DNA of 64,000 nt from Caulobacter sp. 602-2. Its GTDB lineage: Bacteria; Pseudomonadota; Alphaproteobacteria; Caulobacterales; Caulobacteraceae. The DNA is taken from the NCBI RefSeq assembly GCF_011043625.1, contig NZ_JAAKGT010000002.1, forward strand, positions 248,001 through 312,000. The letters are read 5' to 3'. The notes below the pieces were generated by a model. The model worked only from the letters and a program-made list of their open reading frames with translations, searched no databases and was not told the origin of the DNA. Of this stretch, positions 44,436 to 53,324 are shown piece after piece (positions within the stretch are counted from its first letter, which is position 1; each line of letters opens with the position of its first letter). The position numbers and the translations under genes are program-made.

Positions 44436-45098
44436 TTGTCCGAAGCCGATCACGAGGTCGCTCCCGACGCCCCGGCGCCGCGCAAGCGCAACGCCGAGCG
44501 GACGCGCAAGGCGATCATGTCGGCGGCGCTGAAGGAGTTCTCGCAGGCCGGCTTCGCGGGCGCGCGCATCGAGCGGATCGTCAAGGCCGCCAAGTGCAAC
44601 ATCCGCATGCTCTATCACTACTTCGGCGACAAGAAGGGCCTCTACGTCGCCGTGCTGGAGGCCGCCTACGAGGACCTGCGCAACCGCGAGGCCGAGCTGA
44701 AGATCGACTTCGACAAGCCGCTCGAGGGGTTCCTGGAGCTGCAGCGCTTCACCTTCGAGTATTTCGAGAAGAACCCCCGCTTCGAGGGCCTGCTGCGCAA
44801 CGAGAACCTGATGCAGGGCAAGTTCGTCGCGCAGAGCCGAAAGGTCACCGAAACGGCCTTCCCCCTGCGCCGCACCATCGAGCGGCTGATCGAGAGCGGC
44901 CAGGAACAGGGCCTGTTCCGCGACAACCTCGACCCGATCCAGATCTACGTCACCATCGCGGCCATGAGCCGCTTCCACCTGGCCAACGGCTGGTCGCTGT
45001 CGGTCACGCTCGACACCGACATGAGCACCGCCGAATGGCGCCGGGCCAGGCTCCAGCACGCCCTGGACGTGCTGGAGGGGTACCTGACGGCGGCGTAG
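44436..45098 (+). CDS. TetR-family regulator, likely of purine degradation
   Basis: 220 residues. The helix-turn-helix domain is 'RTRKAIMSAALKEFSQAGFAGARIERIVKAAKCNIRMLYHYFGDKKGLYVAVLEAAY', and the C-terminal half is a helical ligand domain. The start is TTG (reading LSEADHE) 20 bases after puuD, with GGAGG about 9 bases upstream. RutR-like regulators of this shape control pyrimidine and purine genes in proteobacteria. As the last gene of the operon it probably represses it; the ligand is unknown. Confidence 0.88.
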   Translation: MSEADHEVAPDAPAPRKRNAERTRKAIMSAALKEFSQAGFAGARIERIVKAAKCNIRMLYHYFGDKKGLYVAVLEAAYEDLRNREAELKIDFDKPLEGFLELQRFTFEYFEKNPRFEGLLRNENLMQGKFVAQSRKVTETAFPLRRTIERLIESGQEQGLFRDNLDPIQIYVTIAAMSRFHLANGWSLSVTLDTDMSTAEWRRARLQHALDVLEGYLTAA

Positions 45099-45103
45099 CG
45101 CCT

Positions 45104-45265
45104 CCTTCTCCCCTTGCGGGAAAAGGTGTCGGCGAAAGCCGACGGATGAGGGGTTGCACCCACGCAAACGCCGCGACAGCTGATCGGCCGTCGCGGCGTC
45201 TTGCTTTTGAGAGACCCCTCACCCGACCTCCTTCGGAGGCCACCCTCTCCCGCAAGGGGAGAGGG
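45104..45265. repeat. Palindromic intergenic repeat, family 1 (copy 2)
   Basis: The same outer arms as at 3823-3954 (CCTTCTCCCCTTGCGGGAAA... and CTCTCCCGCAAGGGGAGAGG), with a longer centre holding GCCGCGACAGC...GTCGCGGC. It fills the gap between the TetR gene and the convergent amidohydrolase gene. Confidence 0.85.
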
Positions 45266-45276
45266 ATCTTTGAGAT

Positions 45277-46608
45277 CTACTTCGCCATCACGTTCATCAC
45301 CGCCAGCGTCATCGCCTCCACGCCCGTGCGGATCGACGGCTCGGGGACCGGGGCGAAGAAGGGCGAGTGGTTGACGGGCAGAGGCTTGCCGGCCGCCTTC
45401 GCGTCCGCCATCGCCTTGGGGTCGAAGCCGCCGATCGAGAAGTAGACCGACGGCACGCCGGCGATGATGAACTCCGAATAGTCCTCGCTGGCCGAGCCGG
45501 GCGAGGGCACGGCCACCGCGTCCTTGCCGAAGGCGGCCTTGAAGACGGCGGCGGTCTTCTCGGTCAGGGCCGCGTCGTTGACCACCGCCTTGCCGCCCGG
45601 AACGATCTCCAGGTCGGGCGCCGGCGCCCCCGACATCTCGGCGACGGCCTTGGCGGTCCGGGTCACCCCGGCCAGGATCTTGTCGCGCACGCCGTCATCC
45701 TGGGTGCGGATCGTGCCGCGCACCTTGGCCTTGTCGGGGATGATGTTGCCCGCGCTGCCGGCCTGGATCGAGCCGACGGTGACGACGCCGAACGCCGCCG
45801 GATCCTTCTCGCGGCTGATCACGCTCTGCACGTCGACGGTGAAGCGGGCGGCCATCATCACCGGGTCGATCGAGGCGGCCGGCATCGAACCGTGCGCGCC
45901 GCGGCCGTTGAAGGTCAGCTCCAGGGCGTCGGAGGTCGAGGTCAGGACGCCGGCCTTGTAGTAGACCTGCCCCGCCGCGCCCGGACCAACGTGAAGGGCG
46001 AAGCCGTAGTCGGGCTTGCCGAACTTCTGGAAGAAGCCGTCGTTGATCATCGCCTTGGCGCCGCTGACCGTCTCTTCCGACGGCTGGGCGACGAAGACCA
46101 GCGTGCCCTTCCACTTGGCCTTCTGCGCCACGAGCTGGCGGGCCGCGCCGATCCAGGCGGCCATGTGCACGTCGTGGCCGCAGGAATGGGCGACGAACAC
46201 TTCGGCGCCGTTCCAGGTGGTCTTGGCGCGGCTGGCGTAGGGCAGGCCCGTCTTTTCCTCCATCGGCAGGGCGTCGAGCTCGGTGCGCACCAGCACGGAG
46301 GGCCCTTCGCCGTTCTTCAGCACCGCCACCACGCCGGTCTTGCCGACGCCTTCGGTGACCGAAAAGCCCAGCGCGCGCATCTGCTCGGCCAGCTTCCTGG
46401 CGGTCTCGACCTCCTGGAAGCCGACCTCGGGATGGGCGTGCAGGTCCTTGTAGAGCGCGTCGAGCTGGGGGTAGTCGCGGTCGAGCTGGGCCTTGATCGC
46501 GGCCTTGGTCGCCGGAACGTTCAGCGGCGCGGCGCCAACCACTGAAGGAATGGCGGGCGCGGCCAGCAGGGCCACGGCGGCGGCGAGGGTGAAGGTCTTG
46601 GAGGTCAT
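45277..46608 (-). CDS. Exported M20 amidohydrolase (hippurate/IAA-amino-acid hydrolase-like)
   Basis: 443 residues. Signal peptide MTSKTFTLAAAVALLAAPAI with cleavage near VGA-AP. The catalytic part has 'LHAHPEVGFQEVETA', 'LVRTELDALPMEEKTGLPYAS', the metal Cys/His set 'VAHSCGHDVHMA', 'VFVAQPSEE' and 'RGAHGSMP'. Members cleave N-acyl or N-aminoacyl amino acids; a periplasmic form suggests scavenging of acyl-amino acids or dipeptide-like substrates. Monocistronic, between a family-1 and a family-3 repeat. Confidence 0.9.
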   Translation of the reverse strand: MTSKTFTLAAAVALLAAPAIPSVVGAAPLNVPATKAAIKAQLDRDYPQLDALYKDLHAHPEVGFQEVETARKLAEQMRALGFSVTEGVGKTGVVAVLKNGEGPSVLVRTELDALPMEEKTGLPYASRAKTTWNGAEVFVAHSCGHDVHMAAWIGAARQLVAQKAKWKGTLVFVAQPSEETVSGAKAMINDGFFQKFGKPDYGFALHVGPGAAGQVYYKAGVLTSTSDALELTFNGRGAHGSMPAASIDPVMMAARFTVDVQSVISREKDPAAFGVVTVGSIQAGSAGNIIPDKAKVRGTIRTQDDGVRDKILAGVTRTAKAVAEMSGAPAPDLEIVPGGKAVVNDAALTEKTAAVFKAAFGKDAVAVPSPGSASEDYSEFIIAGVPSVYFSIGGFDPKAMADAKAAGKPLPVNHSPFFAPVPEPSIRTGVEAMTLAVMNVMAK

Positions 46609-46658
46609 GCGGCTCGCGCGGCGGACCGCGCCCTTCTGGTTTTACGCTGAAAACTCTC

Positions 46659-46793
46659 GTCATCCCGGCCCCCCGGGTCGCGCGAAGCGCGCCCGAGGAC
46701 AGGCTCCGCGAAGCGGAGAGCCGGGACCCAGGGGCGACCGCAGTGCGCCGGCCCCTGGGTCCCGGATAGCCTCTACGAGGCTTCCGGGATGAC
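46659..46793. repeat. Palindromic repeat, family 3 (solo copy 1)
   Basis: Begins GTCATCCCGG and ends CCGGGATGAC. The inner pair GCCGGGACCCAGGGGC and GCCCCTGGGTCCCGG encloses a short GC loop. These are the same end sequences as the arms of the GIY-YIG cassette at 49163-49618, but without a gene inside. It lies between the amidohydrolase start and the end of the receptor gene. Confidence 0.88.
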
Positions 46794-46808
46794 GACCGTG
46801 AGGATCGA

Positions 46809-49013
46809 TCAGAACTTCCTACGGGCGTTCACCCCGACGGTGCGCGGGGTCAATCCATAAAGCAGGTCCTGGTACCCAACGTTGCTGTTCTTGTTCATGA
46901 TCCCCTCGGCGTCGGTGAGGTTGGTCACGAAGGCGTAGACGCCCCAGTCCTCGCCCTCGACCCCGGCCCGCAGGTTCACGGTCGAGAAGCTGCCGAACTT
47001 GTCGAAATAGACGTAGGTCGGCCGGAAGGTGGAGACCATCTCGCCGGTATAGGCGTAGTCGGCGCGCACCAGGCCGTTGAGGCCCGCCACCGGCAGCGGC
47101 CAGACGTACTGGGCCGAGGCCGAGGCCGTCCCGTCGGGCACGTTGGCGATGCGGTCGCCCTTCTTGCCGGTCGAGCCGTCGACCAGGATGTTGGCGTTGG
47201 CCTGGTCCTCGGTCAGCTCGGCCTTGGTGTAGCCGATCGAGCCGTTGAGCGAGAGGCCGTGGATCGGGCGGGCCGAAACCTCCAGCTCCAGGCCCTCGAT
47301 CCGCGCCGCGCCGGCGTTGGTGATGAAGGAATAGAGGCCGTCGGCGGTGATGGCGCTGGTCTGGCGGTCCTTCCAGTCGATGCGGTAGGCCGCCGCGTTG
47401 GCCGTCAGCTTGCCGCCCAGCCAGGTGGTCTTCACGCCGGCCTCGTAGTTCCACAGGCTGTCGGGATTGTAGACCACCAGGGCGCCGTTCAGGCCCGGCA
47501 CGTTGTTGGCCCCGCCCGGCCGGAAGCCTTCCGCCGCCGTGGCGTAGACCATGACGTCGGAGGTGACCTTGTAGCTGGCGTTGAACTTGTAGACCCAGCC
47601 CGAGGCTTCGGCGGTCTGTTCGGAATAGGCGGCCGGCGCGGCGCCGGTCAGCGCGTTCCTCTGGGTGCCGGCGCTGCCGGTGGTCTTGGTGTAGTCGTAG
47701 TGGCGCGCGCCCACCGTCAGCGACAGCCCCTCGATCTGCGGCGGCGTCCAGGTCGCCTCGCCGAACTGGGCCGTCTGCTTGACGCCGGTGTTGACGTAGC
47801 GCCCCTGCAGGTACTGCATCGGGCTGTAGGGCTGGCCCGTGGTCAGGCTGGTCAGAACCGTGTTGCTGTCGATGTGGTCCTTGCGCAGCTCCATGTAGCC
47901 GCCGACCGTCCACTGCAGCTGGCCCTCGCCCTTCGACGACAGCCGCAGCTCGTGGTTCCAGGCGCCCAGATAGGCCGGCTGGTAGCCGATCACGCCGTAG
48001 GCGCTGCCGATGTAGGGCTTGTACTGCGGGGTGAAGTCGATCGTCCGCAGCATGTCGTACTTGTAGTAGGCGCTGGACGCAGTGACCTCGCCGACCGGGC
48101 TCGACCATTTGCCGGTGACGCTGGTCATGTCCATCTCGGTGTCGAGCGGCAGCTTCACGGCGCTGTCGGTGTTGTAGCCGCCCAGGCGGTCGTACCAGCC
48201 CTCCAGGTCGTCGGCCGACGAGTTCTGGTGAACCTTGGTGACGACCAGCGAGATGTCGTCGGTGGGCGTGAAGCCCAGCATGGCGCGATAGCCGTCGGCG
48301 TGGCTGTCGTTGACGTTCTTGGCGCCCGTGCGGACGTTGTCGACGAAGCCCGGACGGTCCTCGGTGTAGGCCACGATGCGGGCGGCCAGCTTGCCCTCGA
48401 TCAGCGGGATGTTGCCCATGGCCTTCAGGTACGAGCCGCGCGAGCCGCCCTTGGTGGCGCTGGCCTGGCCCTCGATCGAAGCGCCGAACTGGCTGCTATC
48501 GGGCTTGGCGTAGATCACGCGGATGGTGCCGCCCATCGAGCCGCCGCCGTACAGCGTGCCCTGCGGGCCGCGCAGCACCTCCACCCGCTCGACATCGAAC
48601 AGGTTGAGGTCGGCGGCGTTGTTGGCCGGGTCCTGGGTGGTGCCCGAGGGGCCGGTGACCGAGGTTTCGTCGTAATAGAGGCCCGTCGTCGCCTCGCCCG
48701 AGCCCTGCACGCCGCGGATGGTCACGCGGCTCTGGCCAAGCTGGCCCTGGGTCAGGTTCACGCCCGGCACCGAGCGGAAATAGTCCTGCAGGCCGGTGGC
48801 GCCGATCTTCTGCAGGCTGTCGCCGGTCACCGCGCTGATGCTCATCGGCGTGGTCTGGAGGGTGGTCGAGCGCTTGAGCGCGGTGACCACGATCTCCTCG
48901 ACGGTCTCGTCGGCCGCGGGCTTGGCGGCAGGCGTCTGGGCGGCCGCCCCCAGCGGCGCGGCCAGGGCGGCGAGGGCCGCGGTGGAAAGCAGGATCCTGA
49001 GATCGGTACGCAT
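46809..49013 (-). CDS. TonB-dependent receptor next to the glucuronoxylan genes
   Basis: 734 residues. Signal peptide MRTDLRILLSTAALAALAAP (cleavage near AAAQT). TonB box 'DETVEEIVVTALKR', plug 'MSISAVTGDSLQKIGATGLQDYFRSVPGVNL', 'RVTIRGVQGSGEATTGLYYDE', 'VERVEVLRGPQGTLYGGGSMGGTIRV', and a barrel ending 'RTVGVNARRKF'. The plug is the iron-complex/vitamin-like type common in Sphingomonads and Caulobacter, used for many substrates. A GGGGAA site precedes the ATG. It follows GH67 on the same strand but is split from it by the GIY-YIG cassette. The ligand is unknown; xylo-oligomers are possible. Confidence 0.9.
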   Translation of the reverse strand: MRTDLRILLSTAALAALAAPLGAAAQTPAAKPAADETVEEIVVTALKRSTTLQTTPMSISAVTGDSLQKIGATGLQDYFRSVPGVNLTQGQLGQSRVTIRGVQGSGEATTGLYYDETSVTGPSGTTQDPANNAADLNLFDVERVEVLRGPQGTLYGGGSMGGTIRVIYAKPDSSQFGASIEGQASATKGGSRGSYLKAMGNIPLIEGKLAARIVAYTEDRPGFVDNVRTGAKNVNDSHADGYRAMLGFTPTDDISLVVTKVHQNSSADDLEGWYDRLGGYNTDSAVKLPLDTEMDMTSVTGKWSSPVGEVTASSAYYKYDMLRTIDFTPQYKPYIGSAYGVIGYQPAYLGAWNHELRLSSKGEGQLQWTVGGYMELRKDHIDSNTVLTSLTTGQPYSPMQYLQGRYVNTGVKQTAQFGEATWTPPQIEGLSLTVGARHYDYTKTTGSAGTQRNALTGAAPAAYSEQTAEASGWVYKFNASYKVTSDVMVYATAAEGFRPGGANNVPGLNGALVVYNPDSLWNYEAGVKTTWLGGKLTANAAAYRIDWKDRQTSAITADGLYSFITNAGAARIEGLELEVSARPIHGLSLNGSIGYTKAELTEDQANANILVDGSTGKKGDRIANVPDGTASASAQYVWPLPVAGLNGLVRADYAYTGEMVSTFRPTYVYFDKFGSFSTVNLRAGVEGEDWGVYAFVTNLTDAEGIMNKNSNVGYQDLLYGLTPRTVGVNARRKF

Positions 49014-49091
49014 AACATTCCCCAGTGCATGCATGAGAGCGCCCGCTCTGAAGGCGGGTCGGTTCCCAGGCTGGGGTGCACGGCGAAAATA

Positions 49092-49129
49092 TGTCAACGC
49101 TTTTGTATCGATATTATTTGAATCGATAT
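49092..49129 (-). promoter_or_regulatory. AT-rich promoter region with ATCGATAT repeats
   Basis: ATCGATAT occurs twice, 15 bases apart (49107-49114 and 49122-49129), in the only AT-rich patch upstream of the receptor. Next to it TGTCAACGCT (49092-49101) resembles the left half of the XylR operator TGTTAGCGCT with two mismatches. Likely holds the receptor promoter and an operator. Confidence 0.4.
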
Positions 49130-49162
49130 CGGCGCCTACCGGACAGGCACCCTCCTACCTCC

Positions 49163-49206
49163 GTCATCCCGGCCGTAGCGAAGCGGAGAGCCGGGACCCA
49201 GGGGCC
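49163..49206 (+). repeat. Left inverted arm of the GIY-YIG cassette (family 3)
   Basis: Starts GTCATCCCGGCCGTAGCGAA and ends GGGACCCAGGGGCC. It ends 15 bases past the stop-codon side of the GIY-YIG gene. Confidence 0.9.
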
Positions 49207-49221
49207 ACGCGCACCACCAGT

Positions 49222-49515
49222 TCAGCAGTTCAGCGTTTCATACAGATCAAGCCAAAGCGGGTTCATCCGCTCGATCAGCTCCAGCTTCCACGCCCGCCGC
49301 CAGCGCTTGATCAGCTTTTCGCGCTGGATCGCAGCCCCGATCTCTTCGTGAACCTCGTACCAGACCAATTTCGTCACGCCGTACTTGCGGGTGAAGCCGG
49401 GCATCAGCTTCTCGCGATGCTCCCAGACACGGCGCGACAGGTCGTTGGTGACACCAACATAGAGCGTTCCGTTCCTCGCGCTCGCCAGAATGTAGACGTA
49501 GGAAACGCGCTCCAT
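49222..49515 (-). CDS. GIY-YIG nuclease-domain protein (single-domain, UPF0213/URI-like)
   Basis: 97 residues. GIY-YIG core: 'SYVYILASARNGTLYVGVTND' (GIY = VYI, YIG = YVG), then 'LSRRVWEHREKLMPGFTRKYGVTKLVWYE' with the catalytic Arg, and 'AAIQREKLIKRWRRAWKLELIE' with the metal-binding Glu. These small nucleases are often mis-named 'excinuclease subunit C'. They make single-strand cuts in DNA; substrates of the stand-alone type are mostly unknown. I start at MERVSYVY; an in-frame ATG 11 codons upstream is possible. It lies within inverted family-3 repeats, which suggests that the repeat is its target. Confidence 0.9.
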   Translation of the reverse strand: MERVSYVYILASARNGTLYVGVTNDLSRRVWEHREKLMPGFTRKYGVTKLVWYEVHEEIGAAIQREKLIKRWRRAWKLELIERMNPLWLDLYETLNC

Positions 49516-49574
49516 TTCGCCCCCGAGACGAGAACAAAATAGAAACACAAGAAAGCCGCCGGCGCAATACCGGC

Positions 49575-49618
49575 GGCCCCTGGGTCCCGGCTCTCCGCTT
49601 CGCTGCGGCCGGGATGAC
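49575..49618 (-). repeat. Right inverted arm of the GIY-YIG cassette (family 3)
   Basis: Reverse complement of the left arm with one difference (C for T at arm position 14). It ends 30 bases before the GH67 stop codon. Confidence 0.9.
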
Positions 49619-49647
49619 GACGATGGGAGGTGAACCGCACGCCCCCT

Positions 49648-51789
49648 TCAGATCCCCGGTGCGTAAGGGAAGGCCATCGCCTCGTAGGCCTCCAGGCTCA
49701 GCGGCGGGGGAGCCTCGCCCTTGGGCAGGGGCAGGCCGTTGATCGACTGGAAATAGGCGACGGACGCATCGCGCCACCACTGGGCCTCGCGACGCTGGAT
49801 GGCGAGGTAGGTCGCCACCTCGCCATGGCGCTCGGGGTCGACGTAGGGCGAAAGATCCGCCCAGGTCGCCTGCATGCCGTCCACCGCCCTCACCCCGCGC
49901 GAATAGCGCGTCACCAGCTCGTCCCACAGAGGGCGACCGGACTTCGTGCGGTAGGTCCACGGCAGGTGGTGGAACCACAGCAGGTCCTTCTCGTCGACCT
50001 TCGAGAGGTCCGAGAAGGCGGCCGCCACCGGCGGCGCGTACTGCGCTGCTGCGTTGCTGCCGCCGGCCGTGCGGTCGAAGCCGATCCCGGCCTTGTCGGC
50101 CTTGTGGTAGTAGACGCTGGTCCAGTCGGCGCGCTCGCCGCCAGTCACCCACGGCCCCGGCCCATAGTGGTGGCTGCGGCCCATCAGGTGATGCAGGCCC
50201 ATCGGGGTCATGTAGTCGACCACCGCCTCGCGCGAGCCCATCATCATCGCCACGGCCGGACCGATAAAGCGCCTGTCGGGCGTGAAGGTCATGGCCGCCC
50301 AGTCGCGGGCGATGGCTTCCGAAGATGCTTCCGGATCCCAGGCCAGGCGCCCGAAGGCGTACCAGTTGGCCTGGTCGAACTGCGAGCCGCTCCAGTTGCG
50401 ATCGGTCCCGATATTGGCCACCCCCGCCATCAGGGTGCGCGAATAGCCGTGCAGCTTGCCGTCGACCACCTTGGCCACGGTCGAGCCCTGGCCTGCGGCG
50501 AAGGTGTCGGCCTTCAGCACCTCCTCCCACATGGGGCCGAGGTAGGCCAGGTGCGTGGAGAAGCCGAGATATTCCTTGGTGATCTGGAACTCCATGCCGA
50601 GGTTGGTCTTCGGCATGGCCCCGAACAGCGGATGGAACGGCTCGCGCGGCTGGAAGTCGATCGCTCCGTTCTTGACCTGGACGATGACGTTTTCGGCGAA
50701 CTGTCCGTCGAACGGCTTGAACTCCGAATAGCCCTGCTTGGCGCGATCGTCGGGCTGCTCGTGCGAGTAGACGAAGGCCCGCCACATCACGATGCCGCCG
50801 TGCGGACCCACCGCCTGCGCCAGCATGTTGGCCCCGTCGGCGTGGGTGCGGCCATAGTCCTGCGGACCCGGCTGGCCCTCAGAATTGGCCTTCACCAGAA
50901 AGCCGCCGAAATCGGGAATGGCCTTGTAGATCTCGTCGGCCTTGGCCTTCCAGAAGGCCTGCACGGCCGGGTCCAGCGGGTCGGCGGTCTTCAGCCCCCC
51001 GATCTCGATCGGCGAAGAGAACCTCGCCGACAGATAGACCTTGATCCCGTAGGGGCGGAACGTGTCGGCCAGGGCGGCGGCCTTGGCGATATAGGGCGCG
51101 GTCAGGCTGTCGGACTTGGCGTTGACGTTGTTGAGCACCGCCCCGTTGATCCCGATCGAGGCGTTGGCACGGGCGTAGTCGACATAGCGCGGGTCCTTCA
51201 CGTCGGGCAGCCGCCACCAGTCCCAGATCGACTGGCCCGCATAGCCGCGCTCGACGCTGCGATCCAGGTTGTCCCAGTGGTTCAGCAGCCGGTAGCGGAC
51301 CTTGGGGGCGTCGGCGAGATCCAGCCGGCCGACGGCTTGGCGGGTCTGGATCAGCGCCAGGTAGCGATAGACGCCGTGCAGCACCCCGACGTCGGTGTTG
51401 GCGGCGATCACCGTGAGCGGCCGCCCGCCTTCGGTCATGGTCCGGATGCGGTAGCCCTCGTCCCCGACGGCGTCGAGCGACAGCTTCAGCGACGCGATCC
51501 GGGCCGACGACTTCGGCGTGCCCAGCAGGATCTCCCCGCCCCCGTCGCGGCGCTCGCCCAGCAGGCCCGCCAGGCCGCGTTCGAGCTCTGCGCGGGCGAC
51601 CTTCAGGGTCGGCGTATCGGCGACGGACGCCACCGATCCCGCGGCGGCCCGATAGGCGGCCGCCTCGCCGGCCGCCACCGGCCGGTAGCGGAGCCACAGG
51701 TCATGGCCGTCCTCGGCCCGCGCGGCCAACGGCGCCAGCAGAAGGCCGGCGGCCAGGCAGAGCCCTCGAAGCAGGTGGCTGGGTCGCAT
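49648..51789 (-). CDS. Alpha-glucuronidase, glycoside hydrolase family 67
   Basis: 713 residues, usual GH67 length. Signal peptide [22 protein letters not shown]67 removes (4-O-methyl-)glucuronic acid from the end of xylo-oligosaccharides made by GH10 xylanases. Marks: '[27 protein letters not shown]', '[29 protein letters not shown]' (acid Glu region), '[21 protein letters not shown]' (Asp) and '[16 protein letters not shown]' (Glu). Periplasmic. It is divergent from manD with a GntR-type palindrome midway, so both answer to the same regulator. Confidence 0.97.
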   Translation of the reverse strand: MRPSHLLRGLCLAAGLLLAPLAARAEDGHDLWLRYRPVAAGEAAAYRAAAGSVASVADTPTLKVARAELERGLAGLLGERRDGGGEILLGTPKSSARIASLKLSLDAVGDEGYRIRTMTEGGRPLTVIAANTDVGVLHGVYRYLALIQTRQAVGRLDLADAPKVRYRLLNHWDNLDRSVERGYAGQSIWDWWRLPDVKDPRYVDYARANASIGINGAVLNNVNAKSDSLTAPYIAKAAALADTFRPYGIKVYLSARFSSPIEIGGLKTADPLDPAVQAFWKAKADEIYKAIPDFGGFLVKANSEGQPGPQDYGRTHADGANMLAQAVGPHGGIVMWRAFVYSHEQPDDRAKQGYSEFKPFDGQFAENVIVQVKNGAIDFQPREPFHPLFGAMPKTNLGMEFQITKEYLGFSTHLAYLGPMWEEVLKADTFAAGQGSTVAKVVDGKLHGYSRTLMAGVANIGTDRNWSGSQFDQANWYAFGRLAWDPEASSEAIARDWAAMTFTPDRRFIGPAVAMMMGSREAVVDYMTPMGLHHLMGRSHHYGPGPWVTGGERADWTSVYYHKADKAGIGFDRTAGGSNAAAQYAPPVAAAFSDLSKVDEKDLLWFHHLPWTYRTKSGRPLWDELVTRYSRGVRAVDGMQATWADLSPYVDPERHGEVATYLAIQRREAQWWRDASVAYFQSINGLPLPKGEAPPPLSLEAYEAMAFPYAPGI

Positions 51790-51840
51790 CGCATCTCCCC
51801 GTCGTCATACGCGGCGGCCGTCTGGCGCGGCCTGGAACTG

Positions 51841-51858
51841 TCGCCGGACATCCGGCGA
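51841..51858. promoter_or_regulatory. Perfect 18-bp palindrome before the GH67 gene
   Basis: TCGCCGGA-CA-TCCGGCGA, in the GH67 5' region, 52 bases before its start. It could form a leader hairpin in the GH67 mRNA or be a second operator. Confidence 0.4.
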
Positions 51859-51881
51859 GGTGGTCGAGTCTCCGGCACATT

Positions 51882-51896
51882 ATTGGTCTGACCAAT
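51882..51896. promoter_or_regulatory. GntR-type operator between GH67 and manD
   Basis: ATTGGTC-T-GACCAAT is a perfect 7-bp inverted repeat with a one-base centre. This NTTGGTC-N-GACCAAN shape is typical of FadR-subfamily GntR operators, and a related site lies before the local GntR gene. It probably mediates repression of both divergent genes until a glucuronate or mannonate signal appears. Confidence 0.7.
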
Positions 51897-52010
51897 GGAT
51901 TGACAACCTCCCCGCCGCGTTTAAACGAAAGGGGGCCAGATCGCTCGCGGGCCCAGCGTCCGCCAAGACCTCGTCGCCGGCCAAACCGGCGCCGCCGCAG
52001 AAAGACGCCG

Positions 52011-53222
52011 ATGCTCAAGATCACCGCCGCCAGGGTCATCGTCACCTGTCCGGGCCGCAACTTCGTCACCCTGAAGATCGAGACCAGCGACGGCGTGTAC
52101 GGGATCGGCGACGCCACCCTGAACGGACGTGAACTGGCGGTGGCCAGCTACCTCAACGACCACGTCATCCCCTGCCTGATCGGCCGCGACGCCCACCAGA
52201 TCGAGGACATCTGGCAGTACCTCTACAAGGGCGCCTACTGGCGGCGCGGTCCGGTGACCATGTCGGCCATCGCCGCCGTCGACATGGCCCTGTGGGACAT
52301 CAAGGCCAAGGTGGCGAACCTGCCGCTCTACCAGCTGCTGGGCGGCGCCTGCCGCACCGGCGTGATGGTCTATGGCCACGCCAACGGCGCGACCATCGAG
52401 GAGACCCTCGACAACGCCGCCGTCTATGCCGAGCAGGGCTACAAGGCCATCCGCCTGCAGTCGGGCGTGCCTGGGCTGAAGACCGTCTACGGCGTCTCCA
52501 AGGACCGCTTCTTCTACGAGCCGGCCGACGCGGCCCTGCCCAGCGAGAGCCTGTGGTCGACGGAAAAGTACCTGCGCAGCGTGCCGCCGCTGTTCGAGAC
52601 CGCCCGCGAGAAACTGGGCTGGGACGTCCACCTGCTGCACGACGTGCACCATCGCCTGACGCCCATCGAGGCCGGGCGCCTGGGCAAGGACCTGGAGCCC
52701 TACCGCCCGTTCTGGATGGAGGACGCCACTCCGGCCGAGAACCAGGCCAATTTCCGCCTGATCCGCCAGCACACCACCACGCCCCTGGCCGTGGGCGAGG
52801 TTTTCAACTCGATCTGGGACTGCAAGCAGCTGATCGAGGAACAGCTGATCGACTACATCCGCGCCACCGTCGTGCACGCCGGCGGGATCACCCACCTGCG
52901 CCGGGTGGCCGCCTTCGCCGACATGCACGGCGTGCGCACCGGCTGCCACGGGGCCACCGACCTGTCGCCCGTCTGCATGGCCGCGGCCCTGCACTTCGAC
53001 CTGTCGATCCCCAACTTCGGCATCCAGGAATACATGCGCCACACCGCCGAGACCGACGCGGTGTTCCCTCACGCCTACAGCTTCGAGGACGGCATGCTGC
53101 ATCCGGGCGAGGCGCCGGGCCTGGGCGTCGACATCGACGAAGACCTGGCGGCGAAATACCCCTACAGCCGCGCCTACCTGCCCGTGGCCCGCCGCGAGGA
53201 CGGGTCGATGCACGACTGGTGA
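52011..53222 (+). CDS. manD: D-mannonate dehydratase, enolase superfamily
   Basis: 403 residues, the usual ManD length. It dehydrates D-mannonate to 2-keto-3-deoxygluconate in glucuronate breakdown. Enolase-superfamily metal ligands lie in '[13 protein letters not shown]' (Asp), '[14 protein letters not shown]' (Glu) and '[15 protein letters not shown]' (Glu); His in 'DVHHR' and the ManD stretches '[31 protein letters not shown]' and '[32 protein letters not shown]' distinguish the high-activity ManD subgroup. The ATG of MLKITAARV is the family start; the frame open upstream is rejected as Arg/Pro-rich. Confidence 0.95.
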   Translation: MLKITAARVIVTCPGRNFVTLKIETSDGVYGIGDATLNGRELAVASYLNDHVIPCLIGRDAHQIEDIWQYLYKGAYWRRGPVTMSAIAAVDMALWDIKAKVANLPLYQLLGGACRTGVMVYGHANGATIEETLDNAAVYAEQGYKAIRLQSGVPGLKTVYGVSKDRFFYEPADAALPSESLWSTEKYLRSVPPLFETAREKLGWDVHLLHDVHHRLTPIEAGRLGKDLEPYRPFWMEDATPAENQANFRLIRQHTTTPLAVGEVFNSIWDCKQLIEEQLIDYIRATVVHAGGITHLRRVAAFADMHGVRTGCHGATDLSPVCMAAALHFDLSIPNFGIQEYMRHTAETDAVFPHAYSFEDGMLHPGEAPGLGVDIDEDLAAKYPYSRAYLPVARREDGSMHDW

Positions 53223-53237
53223 GATCGCCGCCGCGAT

Positions 53238-53253
53238 CTTGTCAGACCAAATA
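53238..53253 (+). promoter_or_regulatory. GntR-type operator before the regulator gene
   Basis: CTTGTCAGACCAAATA carries an imperfect inverted repeat TTGTC-A-GACCAA close to the palindrome at 51882-51896. It lies 15 bases after manD and about 70 before the GntR start, pointing to autoregulation. Confidence 0.5.
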
Positions 53254-53324
53254 GCCGGGGCGTCCGACAAGGGTTATGGTATCGAGGAGGGACCATCGGT
53301 TCCGAGCGTCGATTCCAGGAAGCC

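Larger units (their letters stand above)
49163..49618. mobile_element. Candidate mobile cassette: GIY-YIG gene between 44-bp inverted repeats
   Basis: Two 44-bp arms (49163-49206 and 49575-49618) are inverted copies with 43 of 44 positions identical, and both belong to the family-3 repeat also present without a gene at 46659 and 58040. The single gene inside encodes a GIY-YIG nuclease-domain protein. The whole unit is 456 bp and lies between the GH67 and receptor genes. The layout resembles a repeat family carried by its own nuclease. Mobility is inferred; no target duplication is evident by eye. Confidence 0.6.
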
